Assembly (NCBI GenBank): GCA_024734495.1
Contig: JALMQS010000128.1
Span: forward strand, 27,535,349 to 27,599,348
Direction: 5' to 3'
Source: Forficula auricularia
Lineage: Eukaryota > Arthropoda > Insecta > Dermaptera > Forficulidae
DNA: 64,000 nt
Shown here: positions 1 through 11,149 of the stretch, piece by piece
Layout of the letters: every line of letters begins with the position of its first letter
Numbering within the stretch: the first letter of the stretch is position 1
Position numbers and translations under genes: made by a program
The notes under the pieces: model-generated
The model's database searches: none
The model's input: only the letters and a program-made list of their open reading frames with translations
Told to the model about the DNA's origin: nothing

Positions 1-313
1 ATTAGATAATTATTTTATAACTTTTAGTGGATTTTATTTTATTTTTGAGTTATTATTTTATTTAATACATTTAATTTTTTTGAAGTCGGATTTTTTTTTA
101 ATTATTTTTATTTTTCTCTTTTTAGTGATATTATTATTATAATAGTGACTTAATATAATATCTTGCATACATCTCGTAAAAGAAAGCGTCGGGCGAATGA
201 ATCAGAAAATGATAATAAAATTCAATTCATAAATATAGAAATTCTCTCGAAACGTTTGCGGGTTTTAAATGAAGGTTTTAAGATTTTTTATAAAAGATTT
301 TATTATAATTTCG

Positions 314-632
314 AATTGAATGTAATGGAAGGCAGCCCAGAGGTAGTGAGGAAAGAAAAAATTAACACATATAAAATAAGGTGTAATTTATTGGAATCCT
401 TCCTCCTTTCCTTTCAAACCGACGTTTCGGAGAATTTTTCCCTCCTTCTTCAGGGTTTCAAAGGGTCAATGAATGAAACAAATAAAATGTTTCCTTCTTC
501 TCTTCACAGTAGTGTTCAAAAACTTTCTTCATTTTTAACAAAGGCATAGAAAAACAATTTTTTTTTCCTCCTTTTCTTAATTAGATCTTAATTTCCTCAC
601 TACCTCTGGGCTGCCTTCCATTACATTCAATT
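314..632. repeat. Foldback element with perfect 41-bp arms
   Basis: The arms 314-354 and 592-632 are perfect reverse complements (41 of 41 by eye). The interior holds a hammerhead-like motif on the minus strand. A 128-codon open frame runs through one arm (163-549), but it has no recognisable domain and follows the repeat, so I do not call it a gene. The layout resembles the other hammerhead-carrying foldbacks in the window. Confidence 0.75.
410..464 (-). ncRNA. Hammerhead-ribozyme-like motif, GAAACGUC type
   Basis: On the minus strand the order is CTGAAGA (447-453), one extra A, stem II GGAG/CTCC with a 9-nt loop, GAAA (425-428), then CGTC. The flanks form stem I: positions 454-464 pair with 410-420 as five base pairs, one G/G mismatch and five more pairs. 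Stem III would be only the self-complementary ACGU, which cannot close on itself and implies a dimeric form, as reported for short-stem-III hammerheads of Penelope-like elements. Activity is not shown. The extra base after CUGANGA departs from the textbook core. Confidence 0.6.
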
Positions 633-639
633 AAAATTT

Positions 640-1420
640 CTATCAGTCCGTCTCTCTCCAGAGAAAATTTCGTTGCAAAAATAATTTCGAATATTTGCCC
701 ATAAGTATTGGAGATTTGTGTTATTTCTTCATTGATCATATGATCAGAACTTGAACAAATTAATATGGGACCACCCCTAAGGTACCCTCTTTCCAATAAA
801 AAAAGAATCATCGGAATCGGTCCACGTGACAAAAAGTTATCGCTGAACATAGATAAAATAAATAAATAGTTAAATATCTTGACTATCTTGGAGCTATACT
901 GATCAAAACGCAAAAAGAATCATTAAAATAGGTTCATAAACAAAGATGTTATGAGTAAACAAACATAACAAAAAAGGTCCAATACCAATGAAAAAAAAAC
1001 GGGACCAATCGGAAAGTATACTGAACCCAATGCAAAAGAAATAATCAAAATCGGTTCACAATTGGCGAAGATATCAGATAACACACAAATAAAAAAAAAA
1101 ATCAGTCGAATTGAGAACATCCTCCTTTTTTGAAGTCTGTTAAAAAACATTTTCTCTCAGCAAAATACTAACTAAATATTAAAATTACTATTAGTATTTT
1201 AATAGTAATGATGCGCGAATGAGTGACACTTACTATATAGGCCAGAATAGATTCCTGCATCCTAAAAGAAGTACGAGAAAAGAAGAATTTGTATAAGATG
1301 TGTGTGAGTCTAAAGTACTCGTACCCCTGGATGCGGCTCTTAAACGATTGAAGTTTGGGAGTCAGAGGAAAGACGGAGGCGCGAATCGAACTTGACTTTT
1401 CAAAAGCTTCAAGTGAACAC
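640..1420. other. AT-rich stretch with degenerate internal repeats
   Basis: Around 790-1110 a loose unit recurs: an A-rich run, then a phrase like AATCATCAAAATCGGTTCA, then a phrase like GAAGATATCAG or AAGATGTTATGAG. It looks like a decayed transposon-derived tandem. Open frames on the minus strand are low-complexity and hydrophobic and carry no recognisable domain. Confidence 0.35.
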
Positions 1421-1620
1421 AATAAATTTATTATTAAAAGAAAAAAATTATCAGAAATAGTTGAATGATATTTTGTAAATATTGTACCTAGGTATTACAC
1501 AAAGAAAAATTACTTTTTTAATATTCTATAGAATTTAGTAATGTGGAGTATTGCGATCCCCTGTCTAGTTTTAAATTACAATGTCAGATTGTAAACTGAA
1601 GTTTTGTAATGAAAATGTTT

Positions 1621-1986
1621 TTGACGTGACAACGTCTTATAAATTGGTTTGCCGGGTGACACTTCAAGAAACTGCGTTACGCTCCGCTCACGTTATGCGC
1701 TCACAATGAGAGCGAGTGAGAGGCACGCGTCCCTTCCACTCGGGCATGGTTAGCCCGCCTAAGAGCGAGAGAGACAGACATAAAAAGTGAAAGGCGAGAT
1801 TCTTTGTATAAATTAATGTTTTAAATATAATTCTTTGTATAAATAAATGTTTTAAATTGTTACTATTATTTCATCCTTCTTCCTACTATACGAATGAATA
1901 TTCACATTAAAATTATTTTACCACTCAAAGTCGTTGTCACGTAAAACTTTCGCCCGTATACCGACTTTACAGGCAACCATTTTTTA
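1621..1986 (+). mobile_element. Conserved dispersed element, TTGACGTGACAACGTC type, copy 1
   Basis: It begins TTGACGTGACAACGTC and ends GGCAACCAT plus a T run. The first ~170 bp and last ~85 bp are nearly identical to 50107-50474, while the interior differs. A subterminal inverted motif (ACGTGACAACG) lies at 1624-1634 and, reversed (CGTTGTCACGT), at 1933-1943. ATGTT occurs beside both ends and may be a target duplication. The ends are GC-rich against an AT-rich interior. I recall similar sequences as widespread in insect genomes but cannot name the superfamily. There is no coding capacity. Confidence 0.7.
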
Positions 1987-2637
1987 TGTTAATAATTAAA
2001 ATAAGTGAAAGTAGCTTTTACAGTCTGAAAATTGTTAGTTCAGATTTTACTATAGAAAGAAATGCATTCGTATAGCAAAAAATATACAATGTTATTATTA
2101 CAATCTAGTTTCTGTTTCATGTGCCAAAATAATAAATCGAGTAGCTACCTAAGGCGCTAGAATTTTTCGTATAGAAAAGAAAAAGTATCATATCCCACAA
2201 AATACTATAGATATCAAATTCATTCTTATATACACTTCCTCACAGATGCATTTTAAAATTTAAAAAAATTCGCCTTATTACTTAATGAGCGAGAATGCGT
2301 CAAACTTCGAATAACCTCCACCTCTGTGTCAGGTTTCATATTTTTATCTGTAACTTAAATTGTTCAGTGAGAAAAAAAAATTGTCAAAACACCAAAATTT
2401 CAAGAGAGTCTTCATAAAGTTTACACCTTGTCCTCCAATTTGTAATTTATTGTTCCTGTGTCAATTAGGTTTGATTCGTTTCTGTTTGATTGAAACTCAT
2501 TACAATTTAGTTCCTACCTATCCATTTCATTTTTAATCTTTCGCATTATATTTACATTTGCAAAGAATAATAAATCATATTCGAGATCACTTTTGGAAGC
2601 TTTACGTGATATTGTTCACTAGAATGCATTCTTAATA
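1987..2637. other. AT-rich stretch, nothing recognised
   Basis: No open frame of note, no repeat shared with the rest of the window and no RNA gene was seen. Confidence 0.5.
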
Positions 2638-2638
2638 A

Positions 2639-2840
2639 TAGAGATTGTGGTGTTGTGCAAGGTGAAACATCTTTAATAAAGATAAAAGTAAATAAATATT
2701 TTATGAGATATTAATTTACTATTAATGAGTTTTCTGGGTCACTTGTTTCACGTTAAAAATTAAAAAAATAAAAGTGGTAAATTTTTTCAATATATTATAT
2801 ATTTCGGGTTATCAACTCATCTTCAGAAATTACATAAACT
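2639..2840. repeat. Penelope-like terminal fragment with degenerate hammerhead motif
   Basis: Positions 2639-2702 match 58758-58821 in opposite orientation (about 60 of 64). Downstream, a TTTCACGTTAAAA phrase is followed by a minus-strand CTGAAGA (2820-2826), an extra T, an imperfect stem II (GAGTT/AACCC, one mismatch) and GAAA (2802-2805). The stem III/cleavage part is degenerate (TA-rich, no clear UC). It resembles the arms of the 41.5-kb foldback. Confidence 0.5.
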
Positions 2841-3189
2841 AATTCAACTTGTTGGATGCTAAAGTATATATATATGTGTTTAGTGAACACAGGAAAAAAA
2901 TTGTTTTCTTTATTTAAATTATTTTAAAGGTTAATCCCTCTTAGAGGTATAGACTATTGTTATTCGACTATGTGCATTCTTCTTTTTATGATCAAGGATC
3001 AAGTGAAAAATCAATAGTGATCTTTATTAAGTGGGTGAGTAATTCGCTAAGTAAAAATAAAATATGAAAATAAGAAATAAATCTTGGAGGACCAATTTGA
3101 AGTATGAATTACCGTAAATGTCATATAAGAGCCCTGGCCATCCAGATCCTAATAAAAAATGTTAAGAAATAGCTCCCTGTGGTCATCTA

Positions 3190-3600
3190 TCAATTTCTTA
3201 TAAATTTCATGTCAACTCGAGCTCTTTTCAAATGATTTATCTCCAACGGTGTAAAGAATAAATATCTCGAAGCTCGGTTTGGAAATGGCTGCTCTCTCAC
3301 TCTCCTCGGTCTGCTGCTTCTTCTGGACCCCATCAGCCTCCAGATCTGCATCCACCCGAAAGACAGATTGTCAAAACCGATTCTTGCACAAAAACAAAAA
3401 AGGATTCCTTGGTCGGGGCCGAATAATATGCAAGGCTCAAAATTCAAATTCACGGAGCACAACAAAGGCCCCACTGAATTTGATATTCCTACCGATCGGA
3501 CTTCTTGATTTATTTCCTGGTCTTTTTTTTCTTTATTTTTTCTTTAAAGAACAAATTTTATACAAATCAATTGGATTGGAAAAATATGCAGGTCGTTTCT
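3190..3600. other. Less AT-rich segment with overlapping ORFs on both strands, unassigned
   Basis: Frames of 107 codons (plus, 3279-3602) and 94 codons (minus, 3190-3474) overlap. The plus frame starts with a Ser/Cys-rich stretch and ends hydrophobic. Neither matches a family I recognise, and no splice or promoter evidence decides between them. It could be an exon, a decayed element or chance. Confidence 0.25.
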
Positions 3601-3631
3601 AAAATCATACAAAAAGGAATAGAAAGAAATT

Positions 3632-3725
3632 TTAGTGATGCATCAAGCAGAGGAGTACCCCATTAATTTTTTCTTTATGAATCAACAACTCAGCAGTCTC
3701 GGTAAACTAAATCTTTTCAAGAAAT
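3632..3725 (+). repeat. GCAGAGGACAAC dispersed repeat, copy 1
   Basis: The copy carries GCATCAAGCAGAGGA, then GAATCAACAACTC and a TCTCGGTAAAC phrase. The same order appears at 33877-33955, 34938-34985 and 59168-59260 (plus) and near 15540-15600 and 32400-32450 (minus). Several copies abut (TA)n tracts. Confidence 0.55.
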
Positions 3726-3837
3726 CTTAATGACCAGGTCTCATTGGTAGACAGACAATCATTTTGTTGTTTTAATGAAAGTAATTTAAAAAACATCATT
3801 CTTATAGATATACTATATATATACAATACATATATAG

Positions 3838-4003
3838 CCCGGAGGAGTGAACCGCGACCTAAAATCGTGTACACCTACTTCCATTTCCACTTTCATTTCC
3901 AAGTAGAAGACAATAGATGACAATAGATTATCTAATGAATTCCAAAGTAATTCCAAATAATTCCAAAGACGGTGTACACCTAATTCCAATCGCGGATCAC
4001 CCC
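3838..4003 (-). mobile_element. MITE with GTGTACACC terminal repeats, copy 1
   Basis: The left end has GAGTGAACCGCGACC then GTGTACACCTACTTCCA. The right end has the complement, GGTGTACACC then AATCGCGGATCACCCCTCG. The centre holds short direct repeats of ATTCCAAA/TTTCCA type. A second copy in the other orientation is at 37738-37912. TATAG lies near both sides and may be the target duplication. Confidence 0.65.
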
Positions 4004-4190
4004 TCGTATAGTCCGCTTAAGGCGTTCGTTGTATACGTTTGCAACAAAAAGAGCACGAACATTACGGAGATGGACGAAAAGCACATTGACATTGTTATAA
4101 CTTTCTCCAGCCTTAAGGCATTTTGTCAAGCTCCCTGCAGGGGCCAGATAGGTCAGGGATGCATCTCTTTTACAATATTTGATTACGTAT
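4004..4190 (+). repeat. Dispersed repeat shared with 62690-62830
   Basis: Both copies carry TCCGCTTAA, then GTATACGTT, then AAAGAGC, a GACATT block, CTTT-CCAGCC and AAGGCATTTTG or AAAGACATTTTAACAAA. They are diverged and have no coding sense. Confidence 0.5.
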
Positions 4191-4628
4191 AAGTTAGAAT
4201 TATCCTTAAACCCTTAATTTTTCGTGTTGGTGTAAGGAGACTTCCGTGAAATCTCTAGTTATTAGATTGACCTTCGATCTGCTCTCGTACAAAAATTTTC
4301 ATCAAATTTGTCTTTACCCCGAATACTTTCTCTCAAACCGTGGTATTAATGTTGTGGCTGATGGGAATCACCCTTGTCCTTTAAATTCTTCTTATATCGA
4401 ATTTGTTTATTTATCTATATTTAAGGTATTTTAAAAAAACAATACAAAATCGAATACAAAAGTTCAAATTCCCTATAGAAGTAGACTTGAAATTTTTAAA
4501 GAGATCATGAAAGATTGTCATCTACTAAATTCAAACTGTGGTGGTGGCGAGCGGGGCTCAGTTACCTGGATAGGATGTTCCAGGTTCTTCTGGAGGGACT
4601 TGAAGTAAACGCTGGATTGGATGTATAC

Positions 4629-4806
4629 CTTGGCGAGCGGGGCTCAGTTACAACACAGTTTCCAATTTACTCTCAACTAATGATATTTATGAGTAAATCA
4701 AATCATACAGTGAAGAATATTCGCAGTATCAAGCAATACGGCTTTCGGGTAACCCTCCGGCATTTCCGCTCTGTGGTGTTGGGTAACTGAGCCCCGCTCG
4801 CCAAGG
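4629..4806. mobile_element. Short TIR element (GGCGAGCGGGGCTCAGTTAC)
   Basis: The left end CCTTGGCGAGCGGGGCTC (then AGTTAC) is perfectly inverted at 4783-4806. The left copy continues as AACAC and the right arm as CAACACCACAG. TATA flanks both sides. A further copy of the GC-rich terminus lies alone at 4546-4566, suggesting an older or rearranged copy. Confidence 0.7.
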
Positions 4807-4819
4807 TATATCATACAGC

Positions 4820-5280
4820 GAAGAATCTCAGTTAGATCAGGAATCACAATGAATGGCCAGCGGCCTCCGGTGGCAGAAAACGGAACTAGTAGGCCGTACA
4901 CATGGATAATCTTGTTACATGTCAGAAGCGTTAATTCAGCCCCTCAGAAATTGAACCTGAGCGGTAAAAAAGCAATTCGGGCTATTTATGTCAAATGGGT
5001 TCACAACAAAGGACAGCCAATGCCCGGATTGCTTTTTCTGTGTATCATTACAATTACATATTCTATAGATTATTCTTATTCATGTGCCATACCTATTCGA
5101 TTCCGAGAATATTTCATAGTAATTTTCTTGGGAAAATTGTTCGCAGGGTGGTCTTCCGTTGCCTGAAATTCCATGAATTTCAGTCACAAGTCACAAGTGA
5201 AAATTTTCTTGGCTCCTCAATTTCGAATTTATCCGATGGGGATTTGATCACCACTACACTAGCAGAACTCAAATAGAAAT
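4820..5280 (+). other. Unassigned stretch with medium ORFs
   Basis: Overlapping frames at 4849-5166 and 4995-5276 have no recognisable domain. The local GC content is above background, as in the neighbouring TIR element, so this is more likely repeat DNA than a gene. Confidence 0.25.
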
Positions 5281-8220
5281 AAAATAGAAAACCACGAGAG
5301 GCGTGGTGGATGGTAAAATCAAGTGATGGCTTCAAATTACGCCAGTTTTTTTCTCTTAAAGAACGAAATATGAAATTAAAAGTATAAACAAATTATGATT
5401 TCAATTAAAAAAAAAATCTTCTATAAAAGATGTGCATGACTTCCGCGTTCAAATAGTTTATCCGTGAGATCAGATGAAACCTCCTTTCTAGAGAGAATAA
5501 GCCAAGTTGTGTTTTTAAAGCCCCCTAAAGTGCCATCACTATTCACTGGAGGATAGACACTTCAATTTGAGCCCCGTGGAAAGTGCAGGTTAAGGAGTTG
5601 GACCTGCCGTTTGGGAGGGGGCGCTGCGTGGGCGTTTTTTTTTCGGCAGGTGCGCCTTCGCCCCTAGGGGCTCTTCAGAAAATAACTTACAATGTTCCTG
5701 TAATTAGTTGACAACATCAATCATGTTACATTAACGAACACATTTTCTTTTTCTCCCCCCATATAAAAAGATTATTTTAAACTATTATTTAATCTCTTGT
5801 TATAAGAACTGAAATAATATTAATATTTATTTATTATTATTATTTTTTTTAATTGAGGATTTGAAAAACTATTGAAATTTAGAAAGGCTCATCTTAAGCA
5901 AAAGTACCCATATCAACAAGAGATAATGTCTTATACCAAAGAGACCGGATTCCTATGCAATTGCATATTTTGTTTGCCGCCACGTATGACCCAAGAAATC
6001 TATTATCTATCCGAATCATGCATCTAGGTATCCTATATACTGTGGGTTAAATTTTATACTGCACATTTTTGCATAAAATTGCATATTTCGCGCTAAATAC
6101 AGAGGTTTTAAAGGTAATTTTTCGGAGAAGAATGAAAAAAAAGATTAAATAAAACAGGAAGACATTAATTTAAATTCGAAGAAAACTGAAATAGGCCTCA
6201 ACGACACGAAGTGTAGTGTTAAATCAATTTTAAGTGACCGTAGACATAATAAGCTGAAGATAATTTAGAAAAATAGTTGTAAACATAAATTATTCAAAAT
6301 TACAATCAAATTTAGATTGAAGTTGTCACTCTTGAGAAATACAAAAGATTTTTTCGAAGATCAATAAGATAGATAAGCAGTCTTGAACTCCCTTAAGCTA
6401 GGTTAAAAAAAATCAGCTAAGTATCATAATTTATATATAACCTATACATATATTTGTTATGAAGGCCTCGGTAAGCGAGCCTGGCTCAGACTTGGCCGGT
6501 TTATTAATTACAATAATCATAGAGAGAAAAAATAAAATAATATATATGAGCGAATCATTACATGATAGTAATTTGAATACAATACAAATTCTCAATGATT
6601 ATTTTTATCATGAATTTACAGACAGAAAGACAGACAAACATTTTAGCAACACTAATAGGGGCTTTTTAAATGGAATCATACAAATATATAGTAAAAAAAA
6701 GATTTAGAATAGGATTTTTTGAATGAAATAAAGAGTAGAAAATAAATGCTTCCGAAAAATTAAATTCTCCTATAATAATTAAAAATGAAAACATGTACGC
6801 TTTTAATCTCTAAATTAAAAAATTAACGCTTTTATTTTTACTCATGGAAGAATGAAATTAAAAATTAGAGAATTTTTTTTTTTTGATTTTTAGTGCAATT
6901 CGAAATAAAAATTGTGTGTGTGTTTTAAAAAGTTTTTTAATATAATTTTATTTTGACCCCTTGTATTTGTCTTTCTCTGCCTGTCTTTATTTGTTTATTT
7001 ATTTATATACGTGTTTATTTATATATGGTTATCTAAATTAATTAATTTGATTTTAATTAATTTCCGCCCTCCTTTCTCTTCATGCGTTCTAGGTATTGTT
7101 TGACCACTGGTAATGTGGTCGATAATTATATAAATAGAAATAAATTGATTGTTTTAACAATATTGATATTTTGTTTCATTTGAAATAGCCTGGCAAGTAG
7201 TGAAGGGGCGAAATTCGAATTTCATTCAATCGTTCATGGTTAAGTAAATGGATGAAAAATCCATTTGCTTGTTTTCGTCAGATATCTGTGTTGTAAGGCA
7301 GAGCCGGGAGATTTCGCCTGCAATTCGAAAGGGTTAAGGGGTATGGTGGGCTCCTAGGTCTGGGGGACGAGGTGCTTGTTATGCTTTCCTTTTGAAAATG
7401 CCACCAATTCAAAGGCTTTAAACGATAGGCCGTTTCAAAGCATTCAATTTATTCACCGAGTTTGAACTTCTCTATAAAATGAATGCAAAAAAAAAAATGC
7501 CTCCCCAGTTCGTTTCAGTTTTTCATTAAATTATTTGACGTACTTTAAATGGAGTAGTTAGTTAGCAGGAGAAGGCATAGTAAGAAAAGTGAACTAAAAA
7601 TTTTCAACCTCCTTTATTTTTGCACTCATCCGTAAATAGAATTGCGTTCCTACGATAGTTGATGAGTTGCTATTCGCCAACTAATTATTCTTGTTATTAA
7701 TAATTTTTTCTTTGATTACAGGTAAGTTTCCCGCATCTAGCGAGCTCTTCTACTGTTTGCTCGTAGTAACCCTCTATGCGTGAGTATAGATCATTTCCTC
7801 CCTTCACATTTTATGAAAAACACAAAGAAATACTTGTTATTGAAAGAGTCATACAACTTAATTTATTATTTTAGATGAAAATACGCATGTTTTTCTATGA
7901 AACATCAAAGAGCTTATTGTAATTAATATATTCGATCCAATTAACAAATTAATTATTAAACAAAAGTTATTCAAGCTTAAGTAGTGCGGTAATGCAGGTA
8001 AAATTAGCATATCACGTTCGATAATAAAGAAGCTTTTATACTGAAGTTCAAATTATTTCTTTGGATTGAGACTTCACTATTTAATACAAATTTAAAATAT
8101 TATCAGAAAAAATAAATAAATAAAAATTCAATTAGATTGATAAATAATTTAATAAAAAATTATGTTTCCCGGACACACAGTAGAATTGAAACTTGTCTAT
8201 AAAAAGTTTTACATGATAGA
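5281..8220. other. AT-rich DNA with few landmarks
   Basis: Seen here: a GC-rich patch at 5569-5665 bounded by inverted GAGCCCC and GGGGCTC; a fragment of the insect-type ...CAGACTTGGCCGG repeat at 6460-6503; an imperfect hairpin near 7415-7440; and long A and T runs. No gene or RNA was recognised. Confidence 0.4.
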
Positions 8221-8227
8221 TTTACTC

Positions 8228-8297
8228 GGGTGGCACCTAAAATCCCGATACCTCAAAATCCTGACAGCCAAAATACCGATAAGTCAAAATCCCGACA
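8228..8297. repeat. AAATCCCGA short direct-repeat tract
   Basis: The phrase AAAATCCCGA/AAATCCTGAC/AAATACCGATAAGTC recurs four times with CAGCC or AGTC spacers. This looks like one end of a small MITE that abuts MITE A. Confidence 0.4.
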
Positions 8298-8402
8298 AGC
8301 TGGCGAGGTGGGTCTCTTGTTACCCTCCTCTAATCTCCAAACACTGACCCTATCCTTCCCCCAAGACCTACCTCCTATCATTATTCACCCTGCCAACCTT
8401 AA
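8298..8402 (-). mobile_element. MITE A, left part (split by element B)
   Basis: The phrases GCGAGG...TCTCTTG, CTCCTCTAAT, ACTGACC-CTATCCTTCCCC and CACCCTGCCAAC occur in the same order as the reverse complement of 39300-39420 in the intact copy of MITE A. The other half resumes at 9965 after the inserted element B. Confidence 0.6.
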
Positions 8403-8700
8403 AGGTCGGTACTCATATGAGCGTTTGAGCCATATGAGCATGCGTTTACCCTGTTTTGCTCATATGAGTATGGGCCGAGCCGAATGGGCGCGAACGGCTA
8501 TACCTGAGCCGAGGGTTGTCGGTACTTCAAAGTGAGCACGTGCTCAATTCGTGCTCAGTGGGTACGGTCGACTGGGTCACACATGGAGTCGGGCCGAACA
8601 ATATGAGCCGTCTGCTTCTCTCCTTCAGACTCTCAATACATTTCATCTACCTGTAGTGCACAGACTGGGTTTTTCTGTTCGCTCCGTTCAAGGTCACACA

Positions 8701-9033
8701 CATAGAGTAATATAGAGAGGAAGGCTATCGTATATAGAAAAATCGCTCTCTAGCGAGTGCAGGGCGAAAACTCTTGGTTCTTAAGAGCTATCCAAAGATG
8801 ATAGAACATTTAAAGCCTTTGCCATAGATAAAAGATACATACCCTTTATGTTATATATATAAGCGTATTTTTTACTCTTGAAAATGTCACCAAAATTTGC
8901 CCCGAAGAGAGCGGTTTCGGCCATTTTATTGCCCAATGGTTTCGCCCTGGACTCGCCAGAGAGCTCTCTGTAACTCTTATACGCTAAAATAAATTGGCTC
9001 TTTATGGAGCCTTCCTCTCTATATTACTCTATG
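8701..9033. mobile_element. MITE C with 25-bp perfect TIRs and 8-bp TSD
   Basis: The termini CATAGAGTAATATAGAGAGG(AAGGC) are perfectly inverted over 25 bp (8701-8725 and 9009-9033). The direct repeat GTCACACA flanks both sides (8693-8700 and 9034-9041). An 8-bp duplication is typical of hAT or P superfamilies. The element is 333 bp and non-coding, and sits inside element B. Confidence 0.85.
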
Positions 9034-9107
9034 GTCACACACAGTGGCTCAGTGCGCATGGGGAGCCTCAGCCTGCGCTTCTCTCCACTGACTCAGGCCA
9101 CTTATGC

Positions 9108-9918
9108 AAACTTAAAAACTGGGGATCCCAAAACTTAGTTAACTTCAATGCAGGAAAACTCAGTGTTGCCTTATTTCTAGGCGCGTCGACAGAAACCTCC
9201 CAAACATATCATTCGACTCAAACTCACTAGAATTCAGGGATAAAATTTCAATGCTAGGCGTAACTCTAGGGTCTGACCTTTCATGGAATGACCATATCTC
9301 AACCACTGCTAAAGCTGCAGCGCGCAAGCTTGGTCTCCTATTTAGGTCTAGACGCTGTTATACTCCCAGTCAACTTCTTATACTGTATAAGGCTTAAATT
9401 CGTCCCTGTCTCGAATATGGCTCTCATCTGTGGAGGGGTCTCTTGCTACACTGGATGCAATTCAGAAGCGAGCAATTAAACTAATAGGAGACCCGGCTCT
9501 AACCAACTCACTCGACTCCCTGGCTCACCGAAGAACCGTTTCTGCCCTTTCCCTGTACTACAGATACTATCACGGTGTCTGTTCAGTCGAGCTGAAATCA
9601 ATTATCCCCCTAATGCCCTCTTTACGAGAAACACGCGGTTTTCTAACGCTCAGCACCCCAAATTGGATAAAAGTCGAACAAGCGCTTTCGCCAACTCTTT
9701 TATCCCTATGACCTCCAGAGACTGGAACTCGCTCCCTGCCACCATCTTTCCCGCGACTTATAACTTTCAGCTATTTAAGACCCGTATCCACAGATACCTT
9801 CGTCCTCCGCCCAACCCATAAAATTCTTTCTTCTTCTTTTCACGATGGAGGGGCCAACCGAGGCCTTTAGTGGTTGCACCTTTTTGGTGTAACTCCTTCT
9901 CTCATCATTATCATAAAA
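9108..9918 (+). pseudogene. LINE-A 3' end, post-RT region (5' truncated)
   Basis: Broken frames encode the region after the reverse transcriptase domain of an APE-type LINE: WGSQNLVNFNAGK at about 9119, LGVTLGSDLSWNDH near 9255-9300, a diverged LEYG-HLW segment, LDAIQKRAIKLIG near 9450, and the terminal SFIPMTSRDWNSLPA (9688-9745) and FKTRIHRYL. Several frameshifts separate them. The 3' UTR ends in GGTTGCACCTTTTTGGTGT, then ATCATTATCAT and an A run. The same family is at 29040-29941 and 32560-33660 on the minus strand. CR1/Jockey-like placement is by motif style only. Confidence 0.85.
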
Positions 9919-9964
9919 AAAAAACATGCTCAAGTGGCTCAAATGCTCATATTAGTACCGACCT

Positions 9965-10077
9965 TAACATGTCCTCTGGGCTCTCTCCTCTTCCCTAACT
10001 TTGATTACCCTCTGAATCCCACGAATCCGGGCGGAGGATTAAAATTTGTAGACCTCCACCCATTGGAAAGTACATAA
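9965..10077 (-). mobile_element. MITE A, right part
   Basis: Continues MITE A with CATGTCCTCTGGGCTC, CCCACGAATCCGG, GGAGG-TTAAAATTTGTAGACC and TCCACCCATT, matching the termini of the copy at 39208-39489. Confidence 0.65.
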
Positions 10078-11145
10078 TAATTATATAAAAGAAAAAAGTT
10101 TCACTTTTGTCGCTCGTAGATTCCACGAACACATATTTTTTTAATTAATTCTGAATCCAAATAAAAATCGACCTTTTTAACTGGATTTCAAATTAAAAAT
10201 AATATTAATATATCTCTTTTAATTTTAAGCAAAAAATCACCGAGCATCGCTCGGTATTCCAGGTACTATTTATAAAAAATATAATAATGTACATCGGAAG
10301 TGATCAATGATTGTGTAATACATTAAAATATATGTTTAATATAATATATTTAAAATTCTTAGTTAAATAAAACGAAAACGATTTTTTTTAATTTTCTGTG
10401 TAAGTTCAACAATACTCCTAAAGTCTCTGACGTATTCTACATATTGGTGAAGTCTCGATACTGGCGGCCGATATTTTGAGTCTGCGCTTAAATTGGCAAA
10501 GTTCCTGAAACTCTGTACTAATCCAATGAGCTGCTAATCACCAACCACTCTTTGTAAAAATTTTCATTCATTAGCATTGAAGTTGAAAGTTGAGTATTTT
10601 CTTCGTGCTTATCGTAATTTCTCCACTGCCTATATTGTAATAATTAAGCTAAGTGGCAAATTGATTAATCGAATTGTGGCTAAGCGGCTACATCTGCTGA
10701 GCAAATCGGTAATTCATGCTCAGGGAACATTAAATGTTAACTTTATAATGGCGTTTCTTGATGCGCCTTTCCATTTCAACCTTTAAAATATTCTTTAGAC
10801 AAGAACTTCCTTTTATGTTGAATGTTTTGAAAGGAAGAATATTCAAATATTCTATTCTATTATAATCATCAAAAAAATTCAATACAACTTTATAAATAAA
10901 AACGATTATGTACGACCTGATCAGGTTTTGATTGAAATCGAAACACTCATAGGTACTTTCAATTTATTGACTTTTACACTCTTTATAGTTATAGTTTTTT
11001 TAATATAATTTTTTTATTTATTAAAAATATTTTAAAACGTTTTTGAGATATTTAAAACAAAAAAAAAAAAAAAAACAAAACAAACAAAGATACCAATGTT
11101 CCTGAAAGATTATAATTACATATAAAATTGACTAAAATTTTCTAG
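10078..11145. other. AT-rich stretch, mostly unassigned
   Basis: A small hairpin, CCGAGC-ATC-GCTCGG, at 10231-10258 precedes a CCAGGTAC phrase and resembles the start of a dispersed element. A 69-codon frame at 10577-10786 shows no domain. A long A run sits at 11060-11079. Confidence 0.4.
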
Positions 11146-11149
11146 CTAA

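Larger units (their letters stand above)
8403..9964. mobile_element. Element B, Harbinger-like TIR element inside MITE A
   Basis: The ends are inverted: AGGTCGGTACTCATATGAGC at 8403 and, reversed, GCTCATATTAGTACCGACCT ending 9964. The flank is TAA on both sides (8400-8402 and 9965-9967; TTAA if the shared T is counted), fitting a PIF/Harbinger-type 3-bp duplication or a TTAA-type one. No transposase was found. Element B has itself received MITE C and a LINE end, so its own length is only about 400 bp. Confidence 0.65.

Noticed and set aside
163..549. 128-codon ORF at the left end
   Set aside because: No domain, runs through a perfect inverted-repeat arm and a ribozyme-like motif; composition is typical of repeat DNA.
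9965..9967. piggyBac assignment for element B because of TTAA
   Set aside because: The flank can be read as TAA or TTAA and the termini do not start with the CCY/TTAACCY typical of piggyBac; Harbinger-like is the better fit but not certain.
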